From: Candidatus Soleaferrea massiliensis AP7
GTDB taxonomy: Bacteria > Bacillota > Clostridia > Oscillospirales > Ruminococcaceae
Reading direction: 5' to 3'
NCBI RefSeq assembly: GCF_000820765.1
Contig: NZ_CCYH01000040.1
Span: forward strand, 1 to 42,018
Length of the DNA stretch: 42,018 bases
The notes below the pieces were generated by a model that worked only from the letters and a program-made list of their open reading frames with translations, was not told the origin of the DNA and made no database searches. The position numbers were made by a program, and so were the translations under genes. Shown one piece after another: positions 19,660 to 27,578 of this stretch (position 1 is the stretch's first letter; each line of letters opens with the position of its first letter).

Positions 19660-20141
19660 GCCGCAGCCCGCATTTTTCTGCTGTTTTCACTGATTTTGAG
19701 AAGGGCATCCAAACATTTTTGCAGCCTTTCAGCCCGCTCGGACATTCTCTCCATATAAAACGCCACGCGAATACAGCCTGACATTCTCCGAGACGGTGTA
19801 TACAACAGCATGGGGATTTGAATCGTCAGTTTCGCATGCCGGATTTTCATATTCACACCAGTTTTGACAGGTATTACATCGGCGTCACCACCGGTATCCT
19901 CTGCCATCCAGCATGTCTTCGTTTGGCTCTGTCTGAAATCCGCCGTTTGAACATCTTTGTCCAACACGAAATTCCGAGATAAGCACCTTGGCATCTCCTG
20001 AACCAGAATACACAGCACTGGATTACAATCCAGCCGTTTCGTACACCAGCTAGACAAGCTTTCACAGACCTTGATGCGCGTCTCACAGCGCCGCAGACAT
20101 TCTTCCCTGCTGTGAACCAATATTTTCCCGCTTCCGATCAT
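19656..20141 (-). CDS. Hypothetical protein coupled to maf
   Basis: Frame of 161 residues whose ATG at 20141 overlaps the maf stop in an ATGA junction. The protein is Cys-containing, with a hydrophobic stretch (LTIQIPMLLYT) and a helical, charged C-terminus (MSERAERLQKCLDALLKISE). I recognise no family. The overlap and a run of unbroken coding to just before the T-box promoter support it, but there is no separate ribosome site, so it could be a chance frame. Confidence 0.4.
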   Translation of the reverse strand: MIGSGKILVHSREECLRRCETRIKVCESLSSWCTKRLDCNPVLCILVQEMPRCLSRNFVLDKDVQTADFRQSQTKTCWMAEDTGGDADVIPVKTGVNMKIRHAKLTIQIPMLLYTPSRRMSGCIRVAFYMERMSERAERLQKCLDALLKISENSRKMRAAA

Positions 20142-20731
20142 CCCCGATCCAGAAACGCTTTCAGCCTGCGGTAAACCAAACCGACCGGGAAACCCATCAC
20201 GTTGTAGTAATCCCCGTCGATCTTCTCCACCAGCAGCGCGCCCTTTCCCTGGATGCCGTAAGCGCCCGCCTTGTCGAACGGCTCGCCCGTGCCGATATAC
20301 CAACGGATTTCCTGCTCGCTGAGCGCGTGGAAGCGCACCAATGTGCAGTCAAAGAACACATCGGATATACCGCCGCGCACGATGCAGACGCCGGTATAGA
20401 CCTGATGCTCGATGCCGGACAGCATCGATAGCATCCGGACGGCGTCCTCTTCATCCTTTGGCTTGCCGAGAATCTCGTTTCCGGCACAGACGATGGTGTC
20501 CGAGCCGATCACGATTTCATCGGGATGCGCGAATGCGACATCCTCGGCCTTGAGCCTTGCCAGATACATGCTGACCTGCCCGGGATTCCCGAGCAGTCCG
20601 GCGGGAATCTGTTCCTTCTTGCGGGAAGGACAGATGGAAACCTGTTCGCAGAACAGCCGAATAAGCTCCTGCCTGCGCGGGGACTGGGAGGCAAGCAGGA
20701 CCGGCTCTTTGATGCGGATGTCCCCTGTCAT
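20138..20731 (-). CDS. maf: Maf-family nucleotide pyrophosphatase
   Basis: House-cleaning enzyme of the Maf family that hydrolyses non-canonical or pyrimidine nucleoside triphosphates; linked to septum formation in Bacillus. About 197 residues with the family motifs in order: LASQSPRRQELI at the N-terminus, VIGSDTIVCAG, LGKPKDEEDA, EPFDKAGAYGIQGKGA, and DYYNVMGFPV. Start is the ATG at 20731, which shares its A with the stop of the upstream membrane-protein gene (TGATG), so the two are translationally coupled. The exact nucleotide preference is not read from sequence. Confidence 0.93.
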   Translation of the reverse strand: MTGDIRIKEPVLLASQSPRRQELIRLFCEQVSICPSRKKEQIPAGLLGNPGQVSMYLARLKAEDVAFAHPDEIVIGSDTIVCAGNEILGKPKDEEDAVRMLSMLSGIEHQVYTGVCIVRGGISDVFFDCTLVRFHALSEQEIRWYIGTGEPFDKAGAYGIQGKGALLVEKIDGDYYNVMGFPVGLVYRRLKAFLDRG

Positions 20732-21225
20732 CAAATCAGGAAGTTTAAGAAGCCCAGCGCGCCGTAGGCGATCAGGCTCACAATCGTACCGGCGATCAGC
20801 ACGCCGATGACGATGGCAAGGAAGGACTTCCAGAATCCCAGTTTAAAGAAATCCGCCAGCAGCGCACCAGTCCATGCGCCCGTACCCGGCAGAGGAATCG
20901 CTACAAAGAAGACCAGCCCCCAGAACGTGATGTTCTTGTGCTTGGTGACCAGCTTGTCCAGCTTGCGTTCCACCCATTCCACAACCCTGCGGGTGAACTT
21001 GAACCGCTTGAGGAATTTCAGCACCTGGTTGATGAACAGCAGGATAAACGGAACCGGCAGCAGATTGCCGACGATGGAAATCAAAAAGTTCAGTACGGGA
21101 TGGACGTTCAGCGCGGCGCCCAATGGAATGGCACCTCTGAGTTCGACGATAGGCAGCATAGCGCACAAAAAAACGGCGATGTTGGCGTTGAACATTTTCG
21201 TGATGCTGGATACAATACCACTCAT
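20731..21225 (-). CDS. Small multidrug export (DUF/PF06695-type) membrane protein
   Basis: A 164-residue membrane protein with an ELRGAIPLG motif near residue 28, a basic cytoplasmic loop (KRFKFTRRVVEWVERKLDKL), and a PLPGTGAWTGALLADFF motif, the signature pair of the Sm_multidrug_ex family. Despite the family name the transported substrate is not established; the two G-rich motifs resemble the half-repeats of DedA-like folds. It overlaps maf at TGATG and so belongs to the same operon. Confidence 0.88.
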   Translation of the reverse strand: MSGIVSSITKMFNANIAVFLCAMLPIVELRGAIPLGAALNVHPVLNFLISIVGNLLPVPFILLFINQVLKFLKRFKFTRRVVEWVERKLDKLVTKHKNITFWGLVFFVAIPLPGTGAWTGALLADFFKLGFWKSFLAIVIGVLIAGTIVSLIAYGALGFLNFLI

Positions 21226-21360
21226 ACGGATTTACGCTCCTTATTTTCTGCCGGACCCGGGCGGGACCGGTCATTCTGCGGGGAATTTCCCCAATTTCAG
21301 CTTAATGCTGACTATTCTAACATGGCTTCATATAATCCATCTGTCCAGTTGGATATATTT

Positions 21361-22326
21361 CTATGAATTTTCTGCTAATATTGCCTCGCACAGCCTGTCA
21401 AGATCCTCCATTGACGCAAGCTCGCTGCAGTGCCGCCGAAAGGATGCCGCCGAGCGCAGCCCCTTCATATACCAGGCGGCGTGCTTCCTCGATTCCCTCA
21501 TGCCGACGCGTTCCCCTTTATACCGGCAGACCAGGGCGACATGCCGTTTCATAACCTCCAGCCGCTCCTCCAGGCTTTTCGGTTCGGGAAGCGTTCCGGT
21601 CGCAAGGTAGGTTTTGACCTCCTCAAAAATCCACGGGCTGCCGAGCGCGCCGCGGCCGATCATGACCAGGTCGCAGCCGGTTTCCTCATACATCCGCGCA
21701 CAGTCCATGGCGCTCATGACATCCCCGTTTCCAATGACCGGGATGCTGAGGGCCTCTTTGACCTTCCGGATGATTGTCCAGTCTGCGGGCGGCGCATACA
21801 TCTGCGCGCGGGTCCGCGCATGGACTGCTACCGCAGCCACTCCGGCGTCCTGAGCCATCCGCGCAAATTCCACGGCGTTGACATGCTCGTCATCCCAGCC
21901 CTTGCGCATCTTCACCGTGACCGGGACGTCGACCGCCTTCACAACGCTGCGGATGATTTCGGCGGCAAGCTGCGGCTCCTTCATCAGCGCGCTGCCGCTG
22001 CGGTTCGATGTGATCTTCGGCGCGGGGCATCCCATGTTCAGGTCGATGACGTCGGGACGGTACCGCATGGAAAGCACCGCCGCCTTTGCCAGAATATCCG
22101 GCTCATAGCCAAACAGCTGGATTGCCATCGGGCGTTCCTCTTGGGTGATCTCCAACAGCTCGGCGGTCTTCTTGTCGCTGAACAGCATCCCTTTTGCGCT
22201 GGCCATCTCGGAAACCAGAAAGGATGCGCCGAATCCCTTGCAGACCTGCCGGAAGGCGCGGTCCGCAACCCCCGCCATCGGCGCCAGGCAGGCGGTCGGT
22301 TCTATCTGAATCGTTCCAATTTTCAA
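21361..22326 (-). CDS. dusB: tRNA-dihydrouridine synthase B
   Basis: FMN enzyme that reduces uridines in the tRNA D-loop. About 321 residues, a TIM barrel with CLAPMAGVADRAFRQ at the start, catalytic Cys in LNMGCPAPKITSNRSGSALM, VKMRKGWDD, HARTRAQMY, and the FMN phosphate-binding part IGNGDVMS...GCDLVMIGRGALGSPW. The frame is open to 22386, but the family N-terminus begins at a TTG at 22326 (KIGTIQIEP follows) with GAGG about seven bases before it, so a TTG start is proposed. It diverges from ymdB. Confidence 0.95.
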   Translation of the reverse strand: MKIGTIQIEPTACLAPMAGVADRAFRQVCKGFGASFLVSEMASAKGMLFSDKKTAELLEITQEERPMAIQLFGYEPDILAKAAVLSMRYRPDVIDLNMGCPAPKITSNRSGSALMKEPQLAAEIIRSVVKAVDVPVTVKMRKGWDDEHVNAVEFARMAQDAGVAAVAVHARTRAQMYAPPADWTIIRKVKEALSIPVIGNGDVMSAMDCARMYEETGCDLVMIGRGALGSPWIFEEVKTYLATGTLPEPKSLEERLEVMKRHVALVCRYKGERVGMRESRKHAAWYMKGLRSAASFRRHCSELASMEDLDRLCEAILAENS

Positions 22327-22463
22327 CGTTATCCCTCGTCCTTTTATCAGTATTTTATACGCGATTCTTCCCCGGTAAACAGTCATACCGCATTTTCATG
22401 CAAAAGGTCAAGAACATCGCACGATATGTTCTCATTGCGGTCATAGAAAAAACGATCATTTCG

Positions 22464-22472
22464 TGCTATAAT
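22464..22472 (+). promoter_or_regulatory. Extended -10 promoter of ymdB
   Basis: TGCTATAAT, a perfect extended -10, about 40 bases before the start codon. No good -35 is present at 17 bases, consistent with an extended -10 promoter. Confidence 0.65.
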
Positions 22473-22510
22473 ACCATTATCATACAAATGAACGGGAGAA
22501 GGAGATCATC

Positions 22511-23278
22511 ATGAACATATTAGCAATCGGCGATATCGTCGATACCGCCGGCTGTCAGTTCCTGCGGGAGAAGCTTCCCACGCTCAAGAAATTCTACGAC
22601 ATCGGCGTGGTGGTGGCCAACGGAGAGAACTCCGCGCCCGGAAACGGCATTTCGCCGCAGTCGGCGGAGCATATCCTGACCAGCGGCGTGGATGTCATCA
22701 CCACCGGCAACCATGTCTTCCGCAAAAAGGAGATCGGCGAATACCTCGACCATCACGACTTTGTCATCCGCCCGGCCAACTACTCGGAATACGCAAACGG
22801 ATTCGGCTATTACCTGCTGGACCTCGTCCGTACACAGGTGCTGGTGATCAACCTGTTGGGCCGCGTCTACATGTCTGAGGCGGACAACCCGTTTGTCTGC
22901 GTCGATAAAATCCTGCAGAAGGTCCAGGCGCCGATTGTCCTTGTGGACTTTCATGCCGAAGCGACCTCCGAAAAGAAAGCCATGGGCTATTTCCTAGACG
23001 GCAGAGTCTCGGCGGTGTTCGGCACCCACACCCATGTGCAGACGGCCGATGCGTGCGTCCTGCCCGGCGGAACCGGCTACATCACCGATCTTGGCATGAC
23101 CGGACCGGTCCATTCGGTGCTGGGCGTCAAGGTGGAGAGCATTGTACACAAATTCAAAACCGGCATGCCGGTGCGGTTTGAAACGGCATCCGGCGCATGC
23201 AGCCTGTCCGGCTGTATCTTCTCTGTAGACGACAAAACCGGCAGATGCGAGACGGTCACGCCCATCCATATCGCATAA
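22511..23278 (+). CDS. ymdB: YmdB-family metallophosphoesterase
   Basis: TIGR00282-type metal-dependent phosphodiesterase (2',3'-cyclic nucleotide activity in characterised YmdB; linked to biofilm and spore decisions in Bacillus). The 255-residue length is standard. Metal ligands are visible: Asp8 (IGDIVD), Glu39-Asn40 (GENSAPG), Asn67-His68 (TTGNHVF), His148 (DFHAE), His173 and His175 (GTHTHVQTAD). The ATG follows AGAAGGAG. It is a single gene with its own promoter; a decayed tandem repeat and a terminator lie downstream. Confidence 0.96.
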   Translation: MNILAIGDIVDTAGCQFLREKLPTLKKFYDIGVVVANGENSAPGNGISPQSAEHILTSGVDVITTGNHVFRKKEIGEYLDHHDFVIRPANYSEYANGFGYYLLDLVRTQVLVINLLGRVYMSEADNPFVCVDKILQKVQAPIVLVDFHAEATSEKKAMGYFLDGRVSAVFGTHTHVQTADACVLPGGTGYITDLGMTGPVHSVLGVKVESIVHKFKTGMPVRFETASGACSLSGCIFSVDDKTGRCETVTPIHIA

Positions 23279-23323
23279 CGGAAGTCTTGGAAAAACGATG
23301 AATGGCATCATGTATCATTGGAA

Positions 23324-23660
23324 GAAGAATCACTGAATACAAACGTACTCAGCGCCATGCATCATGTGTATAAGAAAAAATCCCGGCTATCAATGTATGC
23401 CGCGGTTATGCACACAGGCAATAGAAGAACATTTAGATTCAAATGTTTTCAGCAGCCATACTCACAAGCTGAAAAAAATATCCAGATACAAATATTTCAG
23501 CAGTTATACACACAAACCAAAGAAGAACCTTTAAACACCCGCGTATTTAGCGGTTTGCAATGAGTCAAAGATAAATGTCTATACAAACCGATCAGCAGCC
23601 ATATACGCGGTTCAAAGATGAGCATTTGAATATCAGCGCATTCAGATGTCCGTGTCGCCG
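23324..23660. repeat. Degenerate tandem repeat, about seven units of 47-51 bp
   Basis: Units begin near 23324, 23374, 23424, 23471, 23522, 23570 and 23617. Each starts with GAAGAA-like bases, then a TTTA-x-AT-x-CAAA stretch, TTCAGC, CCAT or TTAT, and CACA. Conservation between neighbouring units is roughly two thirds by eye. The reading frames (a 16-17-residue peptide repeat around LNTNVFS) are broken by stops, so it is not a clear gene now. It lies between ymdB and its terminator. Confidence 0.7.
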
Positions 23661-23717
23661 TCTGCGCACTGGCGGCATAGCCGATACCAGCTGTATAACT
23701 ATGATGATCTCTCAGGA

Positions 23718-23794
23718 AAGGACTGTCTCAAAGGTCTGCGGACAATGCACGGTTTCTTCGGAACCGCTGTCCGGCTTTTGAGACAGCCCTTTTT
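23718..23794. terminator. Bidirectional terminator between ymdB and the OppA gene
   Basis: Outer stem AGGACTGTCTCAAA/TTTTGAGACAGCCCT with an internal GGACA/TGTCC and CGGTT/GAACCG hairpin, and TTTTT on the plus strand; an AAAGG run gives the reverse strand a weaker tail. Confidence 0.8.
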
Positions 23795-23815
23795 ATCTTT
23801 CATTCGATAAGTCTA

Positions 23816-25417
23816 TCAGCTTTTGTTGGCATATTTGAAGTATACCTTTCCTCCAAACGGTGTAAACCGCACACCGGTTACGCCGCTTCCCATCACATAA
23901 TACAGGTTCTGATAATACAGCGGGACAACGACCGCATTGCCTATCAGCATAACTTCCGCCTGCTTATAGGCGGATACCACGCCGTCGACGTCATCCTGAT
24001 TGATGGCGGAATCCAGCAGGCTGTCATATTCGGAGGACTGATAGCTGACAATGTTGTTCGGATTGCCCTGCCTGAAGTAGCTCAGCGGAGCATTCGGCGT
24101 GTTGATCTGCGCGTCGATCCGGTAAACGGCCATCTCGAAGTTTCCGCTCTGCAGGCGGCTTTCCAGCTCATCGTTCGGCAGCGGCTCCAGATTGATGTAA
24201 GCGGACAGGTTCTCCTGCCACTGCTGCATCACATATCCGATGATGTACCGGTGCGGCCCTTCCTCCGGGCAAAGCAGCGTAATTTTCGGCAGCTTTTCAA
24301 TCCCCAGCTCCTTCATGCCTTTGGCGAAGGCGGTTTTGGCTTCGCTTGGCGCATACGGAGGGGACAGGTCCTCCGCCGCAAGCTCCCGGTAGGAGGTCTC
24401 CCCAATCTTCACGGCCGGCGGCACAATGCCGTCCGACGGAAGCAGGTAGGAGGTCAGCTGGGGTGTATATACCTCCCGGTCTATGGAATAGCTGAACGCC
24501 GTGCGAAGATTCTGGTTGGCAAACAGCCCGTTCTCATCCTTCAGGTTAAACGCCAGAACCCAGGTGGCATCTTCAAATGAATCGACGTTCATGCCCTTCT
24601 TCTGCAGTTTTTCAAGGTCCTCGCTCTCCACGGTCGCCGCATCGGTATCCCCGCTCAGAAGGCGGTCGGTCGCGGTTTTCTCAGTCTGGATCGAGATGTC
24701 CACGCCGCGGCAGGTGGCAGGGAATTCCGACCGGTACTCCTCGTTCCTGCGCAGTGTCAGATAGTCGTCATGCTCCCAGCCGCGCAGATAAAACGGGCCG
24801 TTATAGATCAGCATATCGCCTTCCAGGCCGTAGCGGCCCTTGGTCGACAGGAAAAATTTTTCATTGCAGGGCATCGCAGCCGATGCCGTGGTCAGCTGCA
24901 GGAACATCGGGTTCGGATGGGTAAGCTCCACGACAAAGGTATGGTCGTCCGGCGCGGAAACGCCGAGATCATCCGGCGGCAGCGATCCGCTGTATACCTC
25001 AGAGGCATTGCGGATTGCCATGTAGAACCCGGCAGTCGGGCATTGGGTATCCGGCTGCAGGATGCGCTGGAATCCAAAGACAAAGTCATGCGCGGTCACC
25101 GCATCGCCGTTGGACCATTTCGCATCGGTGCGCAGATGAAAGGTATAGGTTTTACCATCCTCCGATATCTGATAGCTTTCGGCGACACCCGGTTCCAACT
25201 GTCCGTCGCTGTCGGCACGCAAAAGTCCCTCGAAGGTGTTTTCCACCACCATCAGGGACTGTTCATCGCTTGCCAGCTGGGGGTCAAGATTGGCGGGTTC
25301 CGCCGCAATATCATAAAGCATGATCTCGCCGCCGGAGCTGTTGGAGCTCCCGCAGGAGGTCTGCGTAAACAGCATTGCTGTCAGAAGAACGGAGGCTATC
25401 AGCTTGCGTGCATTCAT
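23816..25417 (-). CDS. OppA-type peptide-binding lipoprotein
   Basis: Family 5 extracellular solute-binding lipoprotein, 533 residues. Signal peptide with lipobox QTSC (Cys ~22), then the SBP_bac_5 fold with EPANLDPQLASDEQS at the mature start, YTFHLRTDAKWSNGDAVTAHDFVFGFQRIL, and the late VPLYYQNLYYV. The frame is open to a GTG at 25432 that lies in the ribosome site (GTGAGG), so ATG 25417 is the start. No permease or ATPase gene is next to it, so it must share a transporter encoded elsewhere. Ligand is probably an oligopeptide, by family only. Confidence 0.92.
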   Translation of the reverse strand: MNARKLIASVLLTAMLFTQTSCGSSNSSGGEIMLYDIAAEPANLDPQLASDEQSLMVVENTFEGLLRADSDGQLEPGVAESYQISEDGKTYTFHLRTDAKWSNGDAVTAHDFVFGFQRILQPDTQCPTAGFYMAIRNASEVYSGSLPPDDLGVSAPDDHTFVVELTHPNPMFLQLTTASAAMPCNEKFFLSTKGRYGLEGDMLIYNGPFYLRGWEHDDYLTLRRNEEYRSEFPATCRGVDISIQTEKTATDRLLSGDTDAATVESEDLEKLQKKGMNVDSFEDATWVLAFNLKDENGLFANQNLRTAFSYSIDREVYTPQLTSYLLPSDGIVPPAVKIGETSYRELAAEDLSPPYAPSEAKTAFAKGMKELGIEKLPKITLLCPEEGPHRYIIGYVMQQWQENLSAYINLEPLPNDELESRLQSGNFEMAVYRIDAQINTPNAPLSYFRQGNPNNIVSYQSSEYDSLLDSAINQDDVDGVVSAYKQAEVMLIGNAVVVPLYYQNLYYVMGSGVTGVRFTPFGGKVYFKYANKS

Positions 25418-25666
25418 CGCAAAAAACCTCACTTCGCTTCTTAAATTCAGAAAAATATTCCATCCATCCTATTCTACCCGTCAAAATCGGAAAACATGCG
25501 GGATGGCATGGCTTTCTTTGTTTCTCATTGTACCATGCAGATGGCTTTTTCTGCAATATAAACAGACATTTGTTACATTTTTTTAATGTTACAGTCGAAA
25601 AGCCGCGAAGCGGGCGGCATACCCTTGTCATACTGGACAACGCGCACTGTTTGATAAACATCCGAT

Positions 25667-25760
25667 AACTGCCGCCGTGAAAGCAACACGGCGGCAGTTC
25701 AGCCTGATTTAAAACGCTGCATCAGCTTTATTTAGGATATACCGCCTTTGTATATCCTAA
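25667..25760. repeat. Two perfect inverted repeats upstream of repeat copy 2
   Basis: First hairpin: AACTGCCGCCGTG/CACGGCGGCAGTT, 13 bp, at 25667-25699. Second: TTAGGATATAC/GTATATCCTAA, 11 bp, at 25732-25760. Neither has a U-tract. The first sits about 235 bases upstream of the OppA gene start. Confidence 0.75.
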
Positions 25761-25788
25761 TGCTCCTGAGATTGGGGTTCTTGCTTCA

Positions 25789-25945
25789 CCGCCTGCACAG
25801 CGGTTTTCTTTTGTTCACCAAGTACCACTTGGCAAAGTGGATGTTCTTCTTTGCGCGGCCAAAGAAGTAACCAAGAAAGGCCGCCAAAGGGGGAATGCCG
25901 CTTCGGTAGAGAGAGAATGGACGTCATTCCCCCTTTGGAACCCCC
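25789..25945 (+). repeat. Structured dispersed repeat, copy 2 (divergent)
   Basis: Same hairpin order as copy 1: CCGC...GCGG (25789-25803), CCAAGT/ACTTGG (25818-25832), TTCTTTG/CAAAGAA around GCGCGGC (about 25847-25867), the conserved link CCAAGAAAGGCCG, and a perfect 14-bp stem CCAAAGGGGGAATG/CATTCCCCCTTTGG (25884-25897 with 25925-25938). Half of the last stem's base pairs differ from copy 1 yet still pair, and CCCCTCTG follows as in the other copies. Confidence 0.85.
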
Positions 25946-26261
25946 CTCTGCCCGTCCGCATCATATTTAGGGCAAGGAAACTCAGCGTTCGCTGGGTTCC
26001 AACGTCCGCAGCGTCGACAGTAATGTCTGTATATCCGCTCGCCCTATATTCCGAATCCATCAGCAGTATGACCAGCTTTGTGCTGTGTGGTAAAGGTTTC
26101 GTTTTGTGCTTTAAATAAACAAGGTGGTTGCCCGATGTGCCTGTCTAAGAGAGTTGAATCCCTGTAGATCCTCTGTAAGATGCTTAATCGAAGATTACGT
26201 GATATATTCGTGACCGATGCAATCTGCAAGAATCGATGTCAATCAACGAACCAGTAAAGGT
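25946..26261. other. Spacer between the two opposed repeat copies
   Basis: About 315 bases with a small hairpin (GGAAACTCAGCG/CGCTGGGTTCC, 25976-26004). No convincing gene, promoter or terminator seen; short frames are broken or lack ribosome sites. Confidence 0.5.
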
Positions 26262-26535
26262 ATTGGGGTACTATGAGCACAACCTGTAACCGGGGAAGCG
26301 TCCGCTGCTAGCTATGCCCAACCACCTTGCCAGAAACAAAACGCCGTCCGCAGGCGGCCGAAGAGGATAGCGGGATATCAGAGGGGATTTTCAAGGGGGC
26401 CATCTGGCCCTAAGCGGCACTCTGCATGGCCCCCTTGAACGGCCTTTCTTGGTTACTTCTTTGGCCGGCAAAGAAGTAACTGCCACAATGCCAAGTGCCA
26501 CTTGGTGCACACAGTAAACCGCTGTGCCACAGCGG
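26262..26535 (-). repeat. Structured dispersed repeat, copy 3 (opposite strand)
   Basis: Reverse-strand copy nearly identical to copy 1: CCGCTGTGCCACAGCGG (26519-26535), CCAAGTGCCACTTGG (26491-26505), the 29-base TTACTTCTTTG palindrome (26452-26480), the 14-bp TTCAAGGGGGCCAT stem (26390-26403 with 26426-26439), CCCCTCTGATATCCC, CGGCCGCCTGCGG, AGCAGCGGACGCT and TACCCCAAT. It faces copy 2 across about 315 bases. Confidence 0.87.
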
Positions 26536-26580
26536 TACAACAACCGCGTGTATCCGGTATTTTCATAAACCCGGATACAC

Positions 26581-26631
26581 AAAAACGGCGCGCCGTTGAT
26601 CCCGGCATGGGATCGCCAGCGCGCCGTTTTT
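26581..26631. terminator. Bidirectional terminator after rubrerythrin
   Basis: AAAAACGGCGCGC/GCGCGCCGTTTTT arms around an internal GATCCC/GGGATC hairpin. It ends just before the rubrerythrin stop codon on the minus strand. Confidence 0.9.
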
Positions 26632-26640
26632 GTCATATCA

Positions 26641-27231
26641 TCAGTGCAGTTCCTGCAGCTGCAGTTCGGTAAATCCAATCGGATGTCCGCAGACCGGGCA
26701 TTTCTGCCACGGTTCGGTCAGCAGATGCTCGTGTCCGCAGACCGAGCATTTCCACAGGACCGGCTGGTCCTTCTTGTATGCGGTGCCGTTTTTGAGCTGG
26801 TCGTGAATCTCGGTGAAGATTTTATTGTGCTGGGCTTCAATCTTGGAGATCAGGTTGTAGGATACCGCAATCTCTTTAAGGCCCTCCTGCTCGGCAATCT
26901 GGCCGAACTTCGGATAGATCACGGTTGCTTCCTCGTGCTCCCCTTCGGCGGCGAACTGCATATTCTCCATCGTGCCGCGGATCTTGTACGGATATCCCGC
27001 ATCGATAAACAGATTGTTGACAATCTGCGGCGCATGGGAATTGATATGGTCAAAAAAGACCTTGGCATGCGCATATTCGTTCGCGGCAAGCTGGGAAATG
27101 ACATAGGCAAGATAGGCATATCCCTCTTCCTTGGCCTTGATCGCATACATATCATAACGTGTGCGCGCCTGGGATTCTCCGGCAAAGCTTCTTGCCAGAT
27201 TGATAATGGTTTCTGATTTCATAAAATCCAT
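26641..27231 (-). CDS. Rubrerythrin
   Basis: Non-haem di-iron protein that reduces hydrogen peroxide in anaerobes. 196 residues: an erythrin-like four-helix bundle with carboxylate/His ligands in FAGESQARTRYDMYA, ANEYAHAK, GEHEEAT and KIEAQHNKI, and a C-terminal rubredoxin-type iron knot CSVCGHEHL...CPVCGHP. The upstream frame is open, but ATG 27231 has AAGGAG eight bases before it. It is a single gene with a strong terminator. It would use electrons from rubredoxin or a flavoprotein encoded elsewhere. Confidence 0.95.
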   Translation of the reverse strand: MDFMKSETIINLARSFAGESQARTRYDMYAIKAKEEGYAYLAYVISQLAANEYAHAKVFFDHINSHAPQIVNNLFIDAGYPYKIRGTMENMQFAAEGEHEEATVIYPKFGQIAEQEGLKEIAVSYNLISKIEAQHNKIFTEIHDQLKNGTAYKKDQPVLWKCSVCGHEHLLTEPWQKCPVCGHPIGFTELQLQELH

Positions 27232-27432
27232 CTGCAAGTCTCCTTTATAACATGATTTGACAGTGACATCCTTAGTATGAACGCCCCGCAGGAAAATATT
27301 CGGCGAACCGGAAAAATCTAGCCGTGTTATCCGTCCATCATGAGACAGATTACACACCTGGAAAAAGAGGTGGACAGGCCAAGCAAAATATGGTAAAATA
27401 TTGAAAACAATAAAAAGTTAATAGAAATCGTA

Positions 27433-27461
27433 TTGCGCAACATATCTTTGTATTGTATAAT
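27433..27461 (+). promoter_or_regulatory. Promoter of the PHP/TSCPD operon
   Basis: -35 TTGCGC (27433-27438), 17-base spacer, -10 TATAAT (27456-27461) in an AT-rich stretch, about 120 bases before the PHP start codon. Confidence 0.75.
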
Positions 27462-27578
27462 ATATAATATAAAAAACAGGTTATGAAAAGTATCGCGAAG
27501 CCGTCTGAACATGGGACAGCAGAAGAACGAGACAAAAAATGAATAGCGAACGGCTGGCAGCAGGGAGATGTGTATTGG

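Noticed and set aside
23324..23660. Possible CRISPR array
   Set aside because: Units are similar along their whole length and differ everywhere; there is no invariant repeat alternating with unique spacers and no cas gene.
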